Source: a virus
Virus record (IMG/VR): IMGVR_UViG_3300037336_000048
Location: 1 to 22,966 of that record
DNA length: 22,966 bases
Reading direction: 5' to 3' (one strand)
In this document: piece by piece, positions 16,774-22,584 of the stretch
Numbering within the stretch: the stretch's first letter is position 1
How the letters are laid out: each line of letters begins with the position of its first letter
Translations under genes and position numbers: made by a program
Notes under the pieces: generated by a model
Databases searched by the model: none
Told to the model about the DNA's origin: nothing
Seen by the model: the letters and a program-made list of their open reading frames with translations, nothing else

Positions 16774-16848
16774 ATGAGCGGGGGCTCACATAAAGCAGTG
16801 TTTTCATCCACCAACACTACGGCGCTAACCCGTATCTCCCCCGCCCAT
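16774..16848 (-). ncRNA. Candidate structured 5' leader (three-way junction) of the coiled-coil/SSB/HTH operon
   Basis: The transcript from the adjoining promoter is predicted to begin at about 16848. There it enters P1, an 11-bp helix (AUGGGCGGGGG at 16848-16838 with CCCCCGCUCAU at 16784-16774, one G-U pair). P1 encloses P2 (UACGG/CCGUA, 16834-16830 with 16822-16818, 7-nt loop) and P3 (GUGUU/AACAC, 16817-16813 with 16802-16798, 10-nt loop), with no bases between P2 and P3. The P1 3' strand ends 6 nt before the AAGGAG ribosome site of the coiled-coil gene. The layout resembles translational leader RNAs, but I match it to no known riboswitch class. The fold was drawn by hand. Confidence 0.5.
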
Positions 16849-16855
16849 GAATCAA

Positions 16856-16883
16856 ATTATACACTGTCAATCCTTTGAGTCAA
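16856..16883 (-). promoter_or_regulatory. Sigma70-type promoter for coiled-coil/SSB/HTH genes
   Basis: On the minus strand, TTGACT (16883-16878) is followed after 16 nt by a perfect TATAAT (16861-16856). The -35 box overlaps the stop codon of the SNF2 helicase gene (TGA, 16880-16882). This is the best promoter in the window and points to use of host RNA polymerase for this sub-operon. The predicted start of transcription is about 16848. Confidence 0.8.
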
Positions 16884-18436
16884 GGACTTTCTATTTCTTG
16901 TTTGTAAAGTTCTACAAGGTCCATGTGCATGTCGATCTTTTGCCCCAACATAACGTACATCCGCTTCTCTACAGGCGACCCTTGCAGGTGGGTGACTGTA
17001 ACCTTATTCTTCTGCCCTTGGCGGTGTGCACGCGAATTTGCTTGTAAATAAATCTCGGTGGAGCTTACTGGACCCCACCACACTACTTGGTCAGCGCGAG
17101 TCAACGTGATACCGTGCGCAGTCGCTTGCGGAACCATTAACAAGATACGCACGTTGTCTTCGGTTTGAAAGTCCTTAATAATCTCGGCTCGGTTCGGTGC
17201 TGATATTCCCCCGTGGATTGTGGCTGATGTATACCCTGCCGCACGAATCTTATCTTCCACCAACGTCAACGCGTGGCGATACGGTATAAACACCAATACC
17301 TTCTGGTCGGTTTGGTCGATCACATCCACCAGCGCCTTGAATCGGTTAGCCACATCAAACTCCACCACGTCCCTATCGTCCGTATACACCGCCCCTTGTG
17401 AAATCTGCAGCAGCTTGTTCAGCATCGACGCGGCGTTCACTGCGGTAATCTCAGCGCCAGCGGCTAGTGCCACCATTTGCTGCTTAATGTTTGTGTAGTA
17501 CTTACTCTGCTGGGGGGTCAATGGTACATCTCTAACCGAGTACAACAGGTCAGGCAGGTCTAGGCACTCTTCCTTAGTGAACCGAATCGCTGGCTGTAAG
17601 GCTTTATGTACGACATCCTTGGAGTCCTGCTTTGGCACCCACTTGTACTGCGTAATCTTAACCATGACTTGATCCCGAAACTTTCCATAGAACATCGGCA
17701 CGGTGCTGGGGTTAACCAGCTTGGCCAGACCATACGCATCAAGCGGTGACTGAGAGGCCGGTGTGCCCGTCATAAGCCACAACCTAGTAGTTGGGTCCGT
17801 CAGCGCCGCGATCGACTTCCAGCGGTCTGTCTGCACGTTCTTAATGGCGTTGGCTTCGTCCACAATAATCAAATCAAACCCGCCCGCCTTCAACTCCTTC
17901 TCGACTACCTTCACACCGTCAAAGTTGATGATGACAAATTCGTAGTCCTTGCTGAGGACTGCCTTGCGTTGCTCCCTACTGCCCTGCGCAATAGCACATG
18001 AGCGGTGCATGACAATCTTGAACAAGTCTGAGCGCCACGCGGTATCCATAATAGATACAGGGCAGACAACCAGTACCCGTTTGATTAGCCCCTTGTTCAT
18101 CAGGTAGTCGGCAGCCCATGCCGCCGCAGCGGTCTTACCTGTACCCGCCTCGTTAAACACAAAGCAGCGGGGGTGCGTGGCTAAGAAAACCGCGGTGTCC
18201 CTCTGGTGATTGAACGGGGTGTACATACCGGGCCACTTGTACCGTCCCAGAATGGGATGAGGTACATCTTTGATGCCGAGGTTACGCAGAATCCGCATCT
18301 CGTCCAAGTCCCAATGAACCATGACTTTTGATACGCCATCGTTCTCGTCAAGGATGTGGCTCTTAGGTATGAGCGCAGTGATTTGTGACGCCTTCCGTGT
18401 ATTAAACACGAGCGCCCTGTCTTGCAGGATTTCCAT
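16880..18436 (-). CDS. SNF2/Rad54-type superfamily 2 helicase (ATPase), 518 aa
   Basis: An ATP-driven DNA translocase or helicase, probably acting in phage replication or recombination. Motifs in order: HQRDTA near residue 77 (Q-like region), Walker A NEAGTGKT at 95-102, VLVVCPVSIM (motif Ia) at 121, LIIVDEANAIKN with DEAN at 193-196 (motif II, more usually DEAH), LMTGTPAS (motif III) at 221, then in the second RecA fold VLVFIPYRHAL (IV), ATAHGITLTRADQVVWW (V) and SRAHRQGQ (VI) at 468-475. The ATG at 18436 is preceded by GGTGG; a longer reading from 18502 is rejected because it would run through a terminator hairpin. The length is that of short phage SNF2 proteins, without extra domains. The gene lies alone between a terminator-like hairpin and the next promoter. 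Confidence 0.88.
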   Translation of the reverse strand: MEILQDRALVFNTRKASQITALIPKSHILDENDGVSKVMVHWDLDEMRILRNLGIKDVPHPILGRYKWPGMYTPFNHQRDTAVFLATHPRCFVFNEAGTGKTAAAAWAADYLMNKGLIKRVLVVCPVSIMDTAWRSDLFKIVMHRSCAIAQGSREQRKAVLSKDYEFVIINFDGVKVVEKELKAGGFDLIIVDEANAIKNVQTDRWKSIAALTDPTTRLWLMTGTPASQSPLDAYGLAKLVNPSTVPMFYGKFRDQVMVKITQYKWVPKQDSKDVVHKALQPAIRFTKEECLDLPDLLYSVRDVPLTPQQSKYYTNIKQQMVALAAGAEITAVNAASMLNKLLQISQGAVYTDDRDVVEFDVANRFKALVDVIDQTDQKVLVFIPYRHALTLVEDKIRAAGYTSATIHGGISAPNRAEIIKDFQTEDNVRILLMVPQATAHGITLTRADQVVWWGPVSSTEIYLQANSRAHRQGQKNKVTVTHLQGSPVEKRMYVMLGQKIDMHMDLVELYKQEIESP

Positions 18437-18455
18437 ATACCACCAATATAACAAA

Positions 18456-18489
18456 CACACAAAAAGGGCTCGGAAGCGAACTTCCGGGC
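18456..18489 (-). terminator. Rho-independent terminator with UUCG loop, just upstream of the SNF2 gene
   Basis: On the minus strand GCCCGGAAG, a UUCG tetraloop and CUUCCGAGC form a 9-bp stem with one G-U pair, followed by CC and UUUUUGUGUG. This is a textbook intrinsic terminator. It lies after the HNH gene and its hairpin ends 31 nt before the SNF2 start codon; no sigma70-type promoter is visible in between. SNF2 expression should therefore depend on read-through or antitermination, or on an unrecognised phage promoter. Confidence 0.8.
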
Positions 18490-18512
18490 TAAATTCCAAC
18501 AAGGATAGAACC

Positions 18513-18531
18513 GTCGGCGGAGAAGGCCGAC
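18513..18531. repeat. GC-rich inverted repeat in the HNH-SNF2 gap
   Basis: GTCGGC (18513-18518) and GCCGAC (18526-18531) are perfect 6-bp arms with a 7-nt loop. It lies between the HNH gene stop and the UUCG terminator. On the minus strand no T-tract follows, so it is not itself a terminator. A further GATAG/CTATC pair around it could extend the fold. It may be an operator or an RNA element; together with the terminator it accounts for most of the 126-nt gap 18437-18562. Confidence 0.5.
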
Positions 18532-18562
18532 AACTAATCTTACCCTACCTATCGCCGCAGCG

Positions 18563-18835
18563 TTAGGATTTTTTAGTTTTAATCGCCCCTGTTTTGGTAC
18601 GGGGGAAACTCCGATTGACATTCTTACTTACAGCGCGTAGGTTACTCGCGGCGGTTGAACCGCCCTTTGACAACGGCTTCTTATGGTCTACGTCCATGCC
18701 GTCTCCCTTGGAGACTCGGCCTTCCTTCATCAACTGACTGCGGGCAGAGTTTCGCTTGGCGCGATTCTTCTTCTGGTCCGGGGTGCCTTGGTACTTGTCG
18801 TACTCGGCACGGTAATCTCTTTTAGCATTAGCCAT
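18563..18835 (-). CDS. Small HNH-type endonuclease, 90 aa
   Basis: Residues 48-74 (MDVDHKKPLSKGG, then SNLRAVSKNVNRSF) carry the core of an HNH nuclease: D50-H51, N65 and N72/N74. The last position is Asn instead of His, which is common in small phage members. The N-terminal third is very basic (about residues 4-42) and fits DNA binding. The start is the ATG at 18835, which overlaps the preceding nuclease gene by 8 nt (ATGGCTAA); an upstream TTG would add six residues. Such proteins are found next to phage polymerases and helicases, and may nick DNA for replication, recombination or packaging. The specific role here is not known. Confidence 0.72.
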   Translation of the reverse strand: MANAKRDYRAEYDKYQGTPDQKKNRAKRNSARSQLMKEGRVSKGDGMDVDHKKPLSKGGSTAASNLRAVSKNVNRSFPRTKTGAIKTKKS

Positions 18836-19487
18836 GGTTTTCACAAGATTCAACTGGGCAAAATCTGCACAGCGCGGAAGCGCGAGGATTCCATACCCCG
18901 TGCGTCAATGCTGCGTTGATACCGTCCGCTCTGCCTGCCCACTTTGACAGAATCTCAGGTAGTTCTGCCCTAGTGTACTTGGCTTTAATGACATCGCCAA
19001 CTACCAGAAACAGCAGTGCCCCCTTGACAACTTGGACTTCCGGGTGGTGCACAAACGTCATGGCCGCCATCAACTCCAACTGCCCCTTGTCTGCATACTT
19101 GCTTGACTTCCCGGTCTTGTAATCCACAACAAAAGCGGTCTCCTTAGCATCATCTACCAACAGGTAGTCTGGGACACCTCGGAACCACGCATCAGCCGCA
19201 AAGAAGTCTGTGGGGCGAAAGTTAGCGGTAATAGCCATCTTGCGTTCGCAGTACACGATTCCTTCCATATGAGCCAGCGGTTCGGCAAACTTCTGGAACT
19301 GTGCGAACTTGGGGGGTATCGCTACCCCGTCCTGCACGTAGTCCTCGAGTGCTTTGTGTACGGCAGTACCGTACAGCGTAGCGTCAGTGTCTTTCGATTT
19401 AAACTGTTTGAGAATCCGAACCGTATGAAACCTGCGAGGGCAACCCTCAAAATCTTTAATTGAGGAATACGAGTGCACGAGTGCCAT
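18828..19487 (-). CDS. RecB/Cas4-like PD-(D/E)XK nuclease with probable Fe-S cluster, 219 aa
   Basis: Motifs match the RecB-family nuclease fold: YSSIKDFEGCPRRF with C16, YGTAVHKALEDYV with H44, RGVPDYLL with D107, VVDYKTGKS with D122 and K124, and QLELMAAM with Q136. The C-terminus has C207, C210 and C215 (CRFCPVESC), which with C16 gives the four-cysteine set that binds an iron-sulphur cluster in Cas4, AddB and related phage exonucleases. Expected action is exonuclease digestion of DNA ends during recombination or host DNA breakdown. It lies 39 nt after the polymerase gene and overlaps the HNH gene by 8 nt. No CRISPR array or other cas gene is present, so it is a phage replication nuclease and not part of an adaptation module. 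The ribosome site (AGG, 9 nt away) is weak. Confidence 0.82.
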   Translation of the reverse strand: MALVHSYSSIKDFEGCPRRFHTVRILKQFKSKDTDATLYGTAVHKALEDYVQDGVAIPPKFAQFQKFAEPLAHMEGIVYCERKMAITANFRPTDFFAADAWFRGVPDYLLVDDAKETAFVVDYKTGKSSKYADKGQLELMAAMTFVHHPEVQVVKGALLFLVVGDVIKAKYTRAELPEILSKWAGRADGINAALTHGVWNPRASALCRFCPVESCENHG

Positions 19488-19526
19488 AGAAACAACCTGT
19501 AGTTCTTTGAGTTTTATAGTATAACG

Positions 19527-21377
19527 CTATCCACCATAGCTATCCCCTACATCTGATTCACACCCAAGGGGTAATCCTTTGGCCCAGCTTGGCTGCCACG
19601 ACATGCACGTCTCAATGTGCGCCTTCGCTTCTTCCTCCTCCTCGCGCTTAGCCAGCGCCCCCACCGAGTCGTGTACGGTTAACGCCACCTTATACCGCTG
19701 AGCAACACGCAGCATCTGCTCGGCCACTACGCAACGGGCTACTGCTTGAGTAAAGTTTTCCACGATTTTCCCGCCGTATATGTACGTCTTGATACCCTTG
19801 GACATATACGTCCACTGGTCGCGTCCTTTCTCCGCGTCAAACGCCTTCGCTAAACCCGGGTACTGGACAAATAGCCCACTAGGCAACGTCAGTCCTGAGC
19901 CCGGCACCGCATTAATAACGCCCGGTACATCAACCTGAAACGTCTGCCCCATGCGTAGCGCCTCCAACGCCTCGTCCGCTTTGTACCATAACTCTTTTAT
20001 GCGAAAGTTCGATGCGCGGTATGTATCAATCATGCGCTTGGCTTCTTCTAACTCGACCGTAACCCCCGCCTGCGTCTTCAAGAACGCCTGTAGCTTGTGA
20101 TGCCCAACGCCAAAACCGGCACCGAGAATAACCACCTTGCCTACCTGACGCTGCTGCTTATCTATCTTTTCCCGGGGAGTGTCGTAGATTGCCTCCGCCA
20201 TAATTTTGTACACGTCTTCCTTGTTAGTAAACGCCTCAATCAAGTCTGTCTGGCCAGCTAGCCACGCCAAGGTACGAGCTTCAATCTGAGCCGAGTCGCA
20301 GTCAATAAATACATAGCCTTCGGGCGCTCTGATCGCCTGCTTAATCTTCTTCGCGTTAGCCCCACGGCTCGGCAGGTTCTGCAGGTTTATCTTATCCTGA
20401 CCCGACCACCGCCCGGTGTGCGCACCGTAGTACCGCAATGGAACTGGGAACGCGCCTCGGTCAGCCATGTCAATAAATCGCTTGGTACGTGTCTCCTCAA
20501 TGGTGGACTTGTTACCTAAACGTGCCGCAACAAGGGACTGAATACGGTCATCCTCATGCTCCGTCAACGCCTGAAACTCCTCGTCTGTCTTGGCGAACGC
20601 GTATGTTTGCTTACCTGTGGTCGGGCTGGTTTTCATTGGCGGCTCTACACCGTAGTTCTCCAGCAGTGTTGCAAACTTCGGGTTGGACATGAGCAACTTC
20701 TTAACGTCCTCGTCCTCATCCGCTTTCAGGATTCTACGCACACTATCCAGTAGCAATTCCTTGCGCGCCAGCACGTCATCGTAGTGGTCTATCAAGTGCT
20801 CCTTATCTAACACCAACGCAGGTTCTGTAAACATACGCAGGGTTAAGTCGATGAGCTTTAGCTCCTTCTTGGGGAACCCCATCTCCATGTAGATGTTGAA
20901 CAAGCCATACGTCAGCGACACATCATTGCAGCAGTAGGAACCGTACCTCGCCAGCTCCTTCGCAGTGAAGTCATCATAGTGTTTACCCAGCGCGTTCAGA
21001 ACCTCGTCGCCTTTTACCCCGATACGAAACCGCTCTGCCTGTTTAGCTAGTGAGTGCGCCCGCTCATGTGGGTATAACGCGCGAGACATACCCAGTGTGT
21101 CCGCCCATGCCATCGGCTTGATGCCGTAACGCCACGCCATGATTGCCCCATCAAACGCGGTGTTCTGCGCCACGACCATCGCATCAGACCAATCAATACT
21201 GGCAAGGTGGGCGGCTACTTCATGCTTGGGGAACCATACTGGCGGCTCGTTGTTAATCTGTGTCGCTACCCCAATCGTCTCGAACTGGGAAGAGCGTACG
21301 TACTCTTCGGTTGTTAATTTGGTGAGACTAAACTGTCGGTCGTAGTACGTCTCAAAGTCAATCGTTATTAGCTTCAT
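19527..21377 (-). CDS. Family A DNA polymerase with 3'-5' exonuclease, 616 aa
   Basis: The replicative polymerase. The exonuclease domain spans about residues 1-165: DFET with D7/E9, AQNTAFD with D76, and CCNDVSLTY with D152. The polymerase domain spans about 310-616: HTGRWSGQDKINLQNLPSRG, motif A DCDSAQIEAR with catalytic D361, motif B RQVGKVVILGAGFG with R410 and K414, and motif C VHDS with catalytic D570. Aligned to E. coli Pol I, L418 falls at position 762 and F422 at 766, and S571 replaces the usual Glu of HDE; these variants may lower speed and raise fidelity. There is no 5'-nuclease domain, as is usual in phages. The ATG at 21377 lies inside the VRR-NUC gene (20-nt overlap) with a weak GAGAAG before it. 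Confidence 0.95.
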   Translation of the reverse strand: MKLITIDFETYYDRQFSLTKLTTEEYVRSSQFETIGVATQINNEPPVWFPKHEVAAHLASIDWSDAMVVAQNTAFDGAIMAWRYGIKPMAWADTLGMSRALYPHERAHSLAKQAERFRIGVKGDEVLNALGKHYDDFTAKELARYGSYCCNDVSLTYGLFNIYMEMGFPKKELKLIDLTLRMFTEPALVLDKEHLIDHYDDVLARKELLLDSVRRILKADEDEDVKKLLMSNPKFATLLENYGVEPPMKTSPTTGKQTYAFAKTDEEFQALTEHEDDRIQSLVAARLGNKSTIEETRTKRFIDMADRGAFPVPLRYYGAHTGRWSGQDKINLQNLPSRGANAKKIKQAIRAPEGYVFIDCDSAQIEARTLAWLAGQTDLIEAFTNKEDVYKIMAEAIYDTPREKIDKQQRQVGKVVILGAGFGVGHHKLQAFLKTQAGVTVELEEAKRMIDTYRASNFRIKELWYKADEALEALRMGQTFQVDVPGVINAVPGSGLTLPSGLFVQYPGLAKAFDAEKGRDQWTYMSKGIKTYIYGGKIVENFTQAVARCVVAEQMLRVAQRYKVALTVHDSVGALAKREEEEEAKAHIETCMSWQPSWAKGLPLGCESDVGDSYGG

Positions 21378-21708
21378 CTAGAATCTTCTCGTAAGGGTGA
21401 TAGTTGTGCACAGCGTTATGGATGTCAGCGAGGCACGTGTGCAGGTAGTCAAGGTTCTTCTCGTTAATAACGAGGGCCAAGCCGCCAGCCTTATCAATCT
21501 TTCGCAGGCTGAGTACTTGGATACCTGTTGGTTTGTTGTAGCCAGCTTTCGCCTCGATTCCAATGAACCGGCCATCAAGGCAGGCGAGTATATCTGGGGT
21601 TCCGTTTGCTGCGTACATACCACCGATGTAGTTTACGGCGTATGCGCCAGCGTCTTTAAGCGCTTTGTGTATCTTCGCTTTTACTTTGGCTTCGGGTGTT
21701 GCGGCCAT
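21358..21708 (-). CDS. VRR-NUC domain nuclease (Holliday-junction resolvase-like), 116 aa
   Basis: A stand-alone VRR-NUC protein of the PD-(D/E)XK fold. The catalytic pattern is NGTPDILACLDGRFIGIEAKAG with D39, E52 and K54, followed by PTGIQ with Q64; AGGLALVI is the strand that normally follows. Phage members of this size are thought to cut branched DNA such as Holliday junctions or flaps. It is coupled to the polymerase gene by a 20-nt overlap. The start ATG at 21708 has a strong AAAGGAG site. Directly upstream is a predicted pseudoknot (21730-21763), so expression of this gene and of the polymerase may be controlled at the RNA level. Confidence 0.88.
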   Translation of the reverse strand: MAATPEAKVKAKIHKALKDAGAYAVNYIGGMYAANGTPDILACLDGRFIGIEAKAGYNKPTGIQVLSLRKIDKAGGLALVINEKNLDYLHTCLADIHNAVHNYHPYEKILDEANND

Positions 21709-21729
21709 GAGTTCTCCTTTGTTAGGGGT

Positions 21730-21763
21730 GGGGGGATATGTAGATTCGGTGCCCCCCTCACCG
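21730..21763 (-). promoter_or_regulatory. Predicted H-type RNA pseudoknot upstream of the VRR-NUC ribosome site
   Basis: On the minus strand CGGUG (21763-21759) pairs with CACCG (21751-21747), leaving A and GGGGGG (21757-21752) in the loop. The six G can pair with CCCCCC (21735-21730) after an 11-nt A/U-rich linker. Loop lengths 1, 0 and 11 nt with stems of 5 and 6 bp are the classic H-type geometry. The last C is 10 nt from AAGGAG of the VRR-NUC gene. This is a hand-made prediction without comparative support. Confidence 0.45.
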
Positions 21764-21799
21764 TGTGGAGAATGGCGCTACCTGCAAAGGTCACTGTCT

Positions 21800-21835
21800 A
21801 TGCGGACAAGTAGCACCCCCAAAACATGTTCGCAT
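21800..21835. repeat. Imperfect inverted repeat in the 157-nt gap before VRR-NUC
   Basis: ATGCGGACA (21800-21808) and TGTTCGCAT (21827-21835) are 9-nt arms with one mismatch and an 18-nt spacer. The gap between the DUF3310 and VRR-NUC genes (21709-21865) otherwise holds the pseudoknot and no recognisable sigma70 promoter. The repeat could be an operator for a regulator such as the HTH protein, or a stem in the same leader RNA. Neither is shown. Confidence 0.35.
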
Positions 21836-21865
21836 CTACAAGGCTTGCATGCGTTGGGCAGATTT

Positions 21866-22123
21866 TTACCACATAGACTGAACCTCTTCTAACTTTTGCA
21901 TGTAGTGTTTGGCCTTGCCTGCATCGTCTGTGCCTGCCTTACGTCCGGCGCGCAGGCTGTACTTGATGATGTTGCCCTTTAGGAACCCAACGAATTCGTC
22001 GTGCGTCAGCACCGCTTCCATTACCGCCCACGGCTGTACCGCCATCTCTGTGTAGTGCGAACCGCCGTGCTGTATATCATCGGCGCCACGGTATAAGGCG
22101 TCAGTAAGAATCTTTGTCGTCAT
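21866..22123 (-). CDS. DUF3310 family protein, 85 aa
   Basis: The sequence IQHGGSHYTEMAVQPWAVME, then FLKGNIIKYSLRAGRK and AKHYMQKLEEV, is characteristic of DUF3310, a short all-helical phage protein of unknown function often found with nucleotide or replication genes. The conserved points are the GGSHY, QPW, NIIKYxxRAGRK and KAxHY blocks. The start is the ATG at 22123, with GGAG at 7-nt spacing; the in-frame extension to 22159 has no ribosome site. The start lies inside the preceding 48-aa gene (23-nt overlap), so translation is probably coupled. Confidence 0.85.
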   Translation of the reverse strand: MTTKILTDALYRGADDIQHGGSHYTEMAVQPWAVMEAVLTHDEFVGFLKGNIIKYSLRAGRKAGTDDAGKAKHYMQKLEEVQSMW

Positions 22124-22247
22124 GGGGGGTCTCCGGTTTGTGTGGGGTGGGTAGCGCAAGGACGCTCATTAAGGCTCGTCGCAAGATGCCGTTTTCTTCC
22201 CTTAATTCCGCTACCAAAAAATCAAGCTCACGTTCTGTTTCAGTCAT
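22101..22247 (-). CDS. Small coiled-coil protein, 48 aa
   Basis: The start is the ATG at 22247, which has GAGG at good spacing (GAGGACGACG before it) and overlaps the preceding gene by 8 nt; the frame can be read further up to 22286 but without a ribosome site. The first 25 residues (TETERELDFLVAELREENGI) are a charged helix with Leu/Ile at heptad spacing, like a short coiled-coil or leucine zipper. The tail is Pro/His/Asp-rich. No family is recognised. Coupling on both sides and a good ribosome site are the evidence that it is a real gene. Confidence 0.6.
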   Translation of the reverse strand: MTETERELDFLVAELREENGILRRALMSVLALPTPHKPETPHDDKDSY

Positions 22248-22482
22248 CGTCGTCGTCCTCATCGCAGTACATATCTTCGAACTCAAGGTATATAGAGGTC
22301 AAAGCGCATATGACGCTCGCCATCTCTAAATTTTCGCGCATGGCAACGTGCGCCAATGCGGTAAGGAGGACGTTCACCTGCTCATCACCCGCTCCCGACA
22401 CACCCAACGTGAGGGTGATCTTGCGGTGTGCTGACTCCCTAGCAGCGGGTGTTACGTTTAGCTCGCGGCGGTGTCCGCTCAT
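22240..22482 (-). CDS. Small acidic-tail protein of unknown function, 80 aa
   Basis: The ATG at 22482 has AAAGGG upstream at 5-6 nt. The first 25 residues are basic (GHRRELNVTPAARESAHRK); the middle contains a helix (VNVLLTALAHVAMRENL); the end is strongly acidic with six Asp/Glu residues in the last seven (EDDDDD). No family is recognised. A basic head with an acidic tail might fit a DNA mimic or a partner-binding protein, but that is speculation. It lies 9 nt after the small membrane peptide gene and overlaps the next gene by 8 nt. Confidence 0.6.
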   Translation of the reverse strand: MSGHRRELNVTPAARESAHRKITLTLGVSGAGDEQVNVLLTALAHVAMRENLEMASVICALTSIYLEFEDMYCDEDDDDD

Positions 22483-22491
22483 ATAAACCCT

Positions 22492-22584
22492 TTAGTGTGT
22501 AGCCAAGGCCCACAGGAACCCTGTGGTGGCTGAAATAATCATAACCGCAATTAGCGTCAATCCGAGTCTATATACGTCAATCAT
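22492..22584 (-). CDS. Single-span membrane peptide, 30 aa
   Basis: A short gene between two overlapping small genes. It begins with ATG at 22584, in an ATGA overlap with the stop of the gene before, and has AAGGAG about 8 nt upstream, one of the best ribosome sites in the block. The product is MIDVYRLGLTLIAVMIISAT followed by TGFLWALATH: one hydrophobic segment of about 20 residues after a short polar start. It could be a membrane-anchored modulator or an early inhibitor of a host membrane function; no family is recognised. The last third of the gene contains a 7-bp hairpin. Confidence 0.65.
   Translation of the reverse strand: MIDVYRLGLTLIAVMIISATTGFLWALATH
22510..22526. repeat. Perfect hairpin inside the membrane-peptide gene
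   Basis: CCACAGG and CCTGTGG form a 7-bp perfect stem with a 3-nt loop near the 3' end of the 30-aa gene. There is no T-tract, so it is not a terminator. It may be an RNA element that separates this gene from the next, or chance within coding sequence. Confidence 0.4.

Noticed and set aside
16755-16817. N-terminal extension of the coiled-coil gene to 16817
   Set aside because: It would translate the structured leader and bypass the clear AAGGAG-ATG start at 16754.
18437-18502. N-terminal extension of the SNF2 gene to 18502
   Set aside because: It would read through the UUCG terminator hairpin and has no ribosome site.
18828-19487. Cas4 adaptation gene of a CRISPR system
   Set aside because: No cas1/cas2, no repeat array, and the neighbours are phage replication genes.
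19508-19540. TATACT/TATAAA and a 5-bp hairpin (GCTAT/ATAGC) between polymerase and RecB-like genes as promoter or terminator
   Set aside because: No matching -35 box, and the short hairpin is not followed by a T-tract.
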